This document shows, piece by piece, positions 62,329 to 64,000 of a stretch of 64,000 nucleotides of DNA. Numbering within the stretch: the first letter of the stretch is position 1; every line of letters starts with the position of its first letter. The translations under genes were made by a program, and so were the position numbers. Source of the DNA: Psychroserpens luteus (GTDB lineage Bacteria; Bacteroidota; Bacteroidia; Flavobacteriales; Flavobacteriaceae). Where the stretch lies: the NCBI RefSeq assembly GCF_015319355.1, contig NZ_JADILU010000001.1:620001-684000 (forward strand), given 5' to 3'. Under the pieces are notes generated by a model. That model did no database searches, was not told where the DNA came from, and saw only the letters and a list, made by a program, of their open reading frames with translations.

Positions 62329-63546
62329 ATGAATAGTAAAAAATTAATAATAGAAAATAAAAAAGGAGTTAAGCTTCAAGCGTATTTGGAATTGCCTGCA
62401 AATCAAAAACCAAACTACTTTGCGATTTTTGCACATTGTTTTACGTGCAGCAGTTCTTTAGGAGCTGTACGGAACATTAGTAGAGCGCTTACTAATCATG
62501 GTTTTGGAGTTGTGCGATTTGATTTCACAGGTTTAGGACGTAGTGAAGGCGAGTTTGCAGATAGTTATTTTTCGGCAAATGTTGATGATCTTATAGCTGT
62601 TAATGATTTTCTTAAAGAGAATTACAAAGCGCCATCATTATTAGTTGGTCATTCTCTTGGAGGTGCTGCAGTTTTAGTTGCTGCTTCTAAATTAGAAAAT
62701 ATAAAGGCTGTTGCTACAATTGGAGCTCCTTCAACAGTGAGTCATGTTAAGCATTTGTTCTCTCACGATATTGACGACATAAAAAATAAAGGTCGCGTTG
62801 AAGTTAATATTGGAGGAAGACCTTTCAAAATTGATGAGGAGTTTGTGTCTGATTTTGATAAAACTGATTTGCCAGAAGTTGTTAAATCATTAAGAAAGCC
62901 ATTACTTATTTTACATTCTCCCGTAGATGCTATTGTTGGTATTAAAAATGCAGAACAATTGTATCATAGCGCACATCATCCTAAAAGTTTTGTGAGTTTA
63001 GATAATGCAGATCATTTATTAACTAACTCTCAAGACAGTTTGTATGTTGGAGAGATGATTGGTAGTTGGGTAAAACGATATTTTCCGCAGCAAGAAAATA
63101 CAATGTTAGATATTGCAGGAGAACAATTGGTAGCACACTTAAATTTAAAAGAAGATAATTTTACAACAACGATACAAACCGCAAAGCATAGTTTTATTGC
63201 AGATGAACCAGACTCGGTTGGAGGAGATGACTTTGGTCCTTCGCCTTACGATTTCTTGAGTGCAGGATTGGCTGCTTGTACAGTCATGACACTTAAATTA
63301 TATGCTGAACGGAAAAAATGGGATTTGCAAGAAGTGTACGCTCATATCACGTATTCTAAAAAGCATAGTGATGATTTAATGTTAGACTTAGATAAGCCAA
63401 CTCGTATTGATCATTTATCAAAAAAGTTAACTTTTATTGGAAACTTAGATGAGTCACAAAGACAGCGATTAAAAGAAATTGCTTCAAAATGTCCAGTCCA
63501 TAAAACATTACAAAGCGAAGTAATAATTGAAACAGAACTTATTTAA
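62329..63546 (+). CDS. Alpha/beta-hydrolase fused to OsmC domain
   Basis: 405 residues. The N-terminal hydrolase (1-255) has [20 protein letters not shown] as oxyanion region, nucleophile Ser109 in GHSLGG, Asp in HSPVDAIV and His in DNADHLLT. The C-terminal OsmC/Ohr-type domain (about 270-405) holds [27 protein letters not shown] and KCPVHKTL, the two reactive cysteines of peroxide-reducing OsmC proteins. Such fusions are known. It probably detoxifies organic peroxides or related electrophiles. Six bases after the MsrA-like gene, 18 before egtB. Confidence 0.92.
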   Translation: MNSKKLIIENKKGVKLQAYLELPANQKPNYFAIFAHCFTCSSSLGAVRNISRALTNHGFGVVRFDFTGLGRSEGEFADSYFSANVDDLIAVNDFLKENYKAPSLLVGHSLGGAAVLVAASKLENIKAVATIGAPSTVSHVKHLFSHDIDDIKNKGRVEVNIGGRPFKIDEEFVSDFDKTDLPEVVKSLRKPLLILHSPVDAIVGIKNAEQLYHSAHHPKSFVSLDNADHLLTNSQDSLYVGEMIGSWVKRYFPQQENTMLDIAGEQLVAHLNLKEDNFTTTIQTAKHSFIADEPDSVGGDDFGPSPYDFLSAGLAACTVMTLKLYAERKKWDLQEVYAHITYSKKHSDDLMLDLDKPTRIDHLSKKLTFIGNLDESQRQRLKEIASKCPVHKTLQSEVIIETELI

Positions 63547-63564
63547 AATATTTATTGCCAATCA

Positions 63565-64000
63565 ATGACTTTAAAAGATTCATATTTAAATACACGACAA
63601 AGATTTGTAACCATATGTAAATCTCTCAAAACTGAGGATTACTCTGTGCAACCTAAGATTTTTGTGTCGCCTCCAAAATGGCATTTAGCTCATAGTACAT
63701 GGTTTTTTGAGCAATTTGTGCTTTCAGAATTTAAAAAAGATTATAAGATTTTTGACGAAGATTTTGCCTATTTATTTAATAGTTATTACAATAATGCAGG
63801 CAAACGAGTCTTACGACCAAATAGAGGTTTGATGACGCGCCCAACAGTTGATGAAGTATATCAATATCGAAAATATGTTGACGAGCAAATAGTCGATTTT
63901 TTAAATCAAAACCCTTCAGAGAAAGCTAAGGAAATCATAGAGCTTGGGATTCAACATGAGCAACAACATCAAGAATTGTTTTATTATGATATCAAGTATA
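63565..64000 (+). CDS. egtB: EgtB-like protein, N-terminal part (runs off the window)
   Basis: 145 codons from ATG 63565, still open at the window edge. It reads SYLNTRQRFVTICKSL, PPKWHLAHSTWFFEQFVL, then LMTRPTVDEVYQYRKYVDEQI and IELGIQHEQQHQELFYYDIK. The spaced His motifs (HLAHSTWFFE, HEQQHQEL) are those of the N-terminal DinB-like domain of ergothioneine synthase EgtB, an iron enzyme joining cysteine to hercynine. The FGE-sulfatase domain would lie outside. An ovothiol OvoA or other EgtB paralogue cannot be excluded. Confidence 0.85.
   Translation, partial: MTLKDSYLNTRQRFVTICKSLKTEDYSVQPKIFVSPPKWHLAHSTWFFEQFVLSEFKKDYKIFDEDFAYLFNSYYNNAGKRVLRPNRGLMTRPTVDEVYQYRKYVDEQIVDFLNQNPSEKAKEIIELGIQHEQQHQELFYYDIKY

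Noticed and set aside
1-64000. CRISPR array, transposase, integrase or phage genes.
   Set aside because: Looked for regularly spaced repeats and for DDE/tyrosine recombinase motifs in the reading frames; none seen.

Overview
The window reads as chromosomal DNA of a low-GC member of the Bacteroidetes, almost certainly the family Flavobacteriaceae. The support is SusC/SusD-type import genes, C-terminal type IX secretion (T9SS) sorting domains on two exported enzymes, short lipoprotein signals with SC, and promoters fitting the Bacteroidetes -33 TTG / -7 TAnnTTTG pattern. The genus cannot be fixed from sequence alone. No insertion sequence, prophage, CRISPR array or rRNA was seen. There is one tRNA (Leu, UAG).

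Layout. (1) 0.2-2.6 kb: a TetR regulator, an exported-looking HAD dehalogenase-type protein, a frameshifted membrane-protein remnant and an SDR. Matching palindromes in front of the TetR and HAD genes suggest an autoregulated unit. (2) 2.6-16.5 kb: a polysaccharide assembly and export locus in four transcription units. It holds a TPR/beta-barrel protein, a STAS protein, a flippase, a GT4, a membrane-anchored GH5-like hydrolase, an Ig-like exported protein, a very large PTPS-related membrane protein, a receiver domain fused to a GT2 glycosyltransferase, a shrunken GT-A protein and mannose-6-phosphate isomerase. Three intergenic regions carry direct repeats of 21-bp period that resemble LytTR sites. 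This is the best candidate here for an undescribed system: polysaccharide synthesis wired to phosphorelay and STAS signalling. (3) 16.5-28.7 kb: housekeeping and signalling genes: PhnA and DUF1272 zinc proteins, an S37 peptidase, a second STAS protein, DUF4407, a BlaI/M56 (BlaR1-like) pair with a clear operator, M28 and M20 peptidases, tRNA-Leu and MsrA.

(4) 28.8-56 kb: a complete starch/maltodextrin utilisation locus. A minus-strand operon (SusC, SusD, SusE, a SusF-like protein and a T9SS-secreted GH13 amylase) is divergent from a LacI regulator. Downstream of LacI lie an MFS sugar transporter, beta-phosphoglucomutase, a GH65 phosphorylase, three GH13 lipoproteins/exported enzymes, a GH31 and a GH97. 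The inferred flow is: surface amylase cuts starch, SusC/D imports oligosaccharides, periplasmic GH13/31/97 enzymes trim them, the MFS protein takes in maltose, GH65 splits it to glucose plus beta-glucose-1-phosphate, and PgmB makes glucose-6-phosphate.

(5) 56-64 kb: a GAF-domain protein convergent with an HD-domain/Pycsar-effector-like membrane protein, then a plus-strand redox-flavoured run (SelO, DUF427, MsrA-like, hydrolase-OsmC fusion, EgtB) that leaves the window at its right edge. All functional assignments come from reading motifs by eye; no database search was run.
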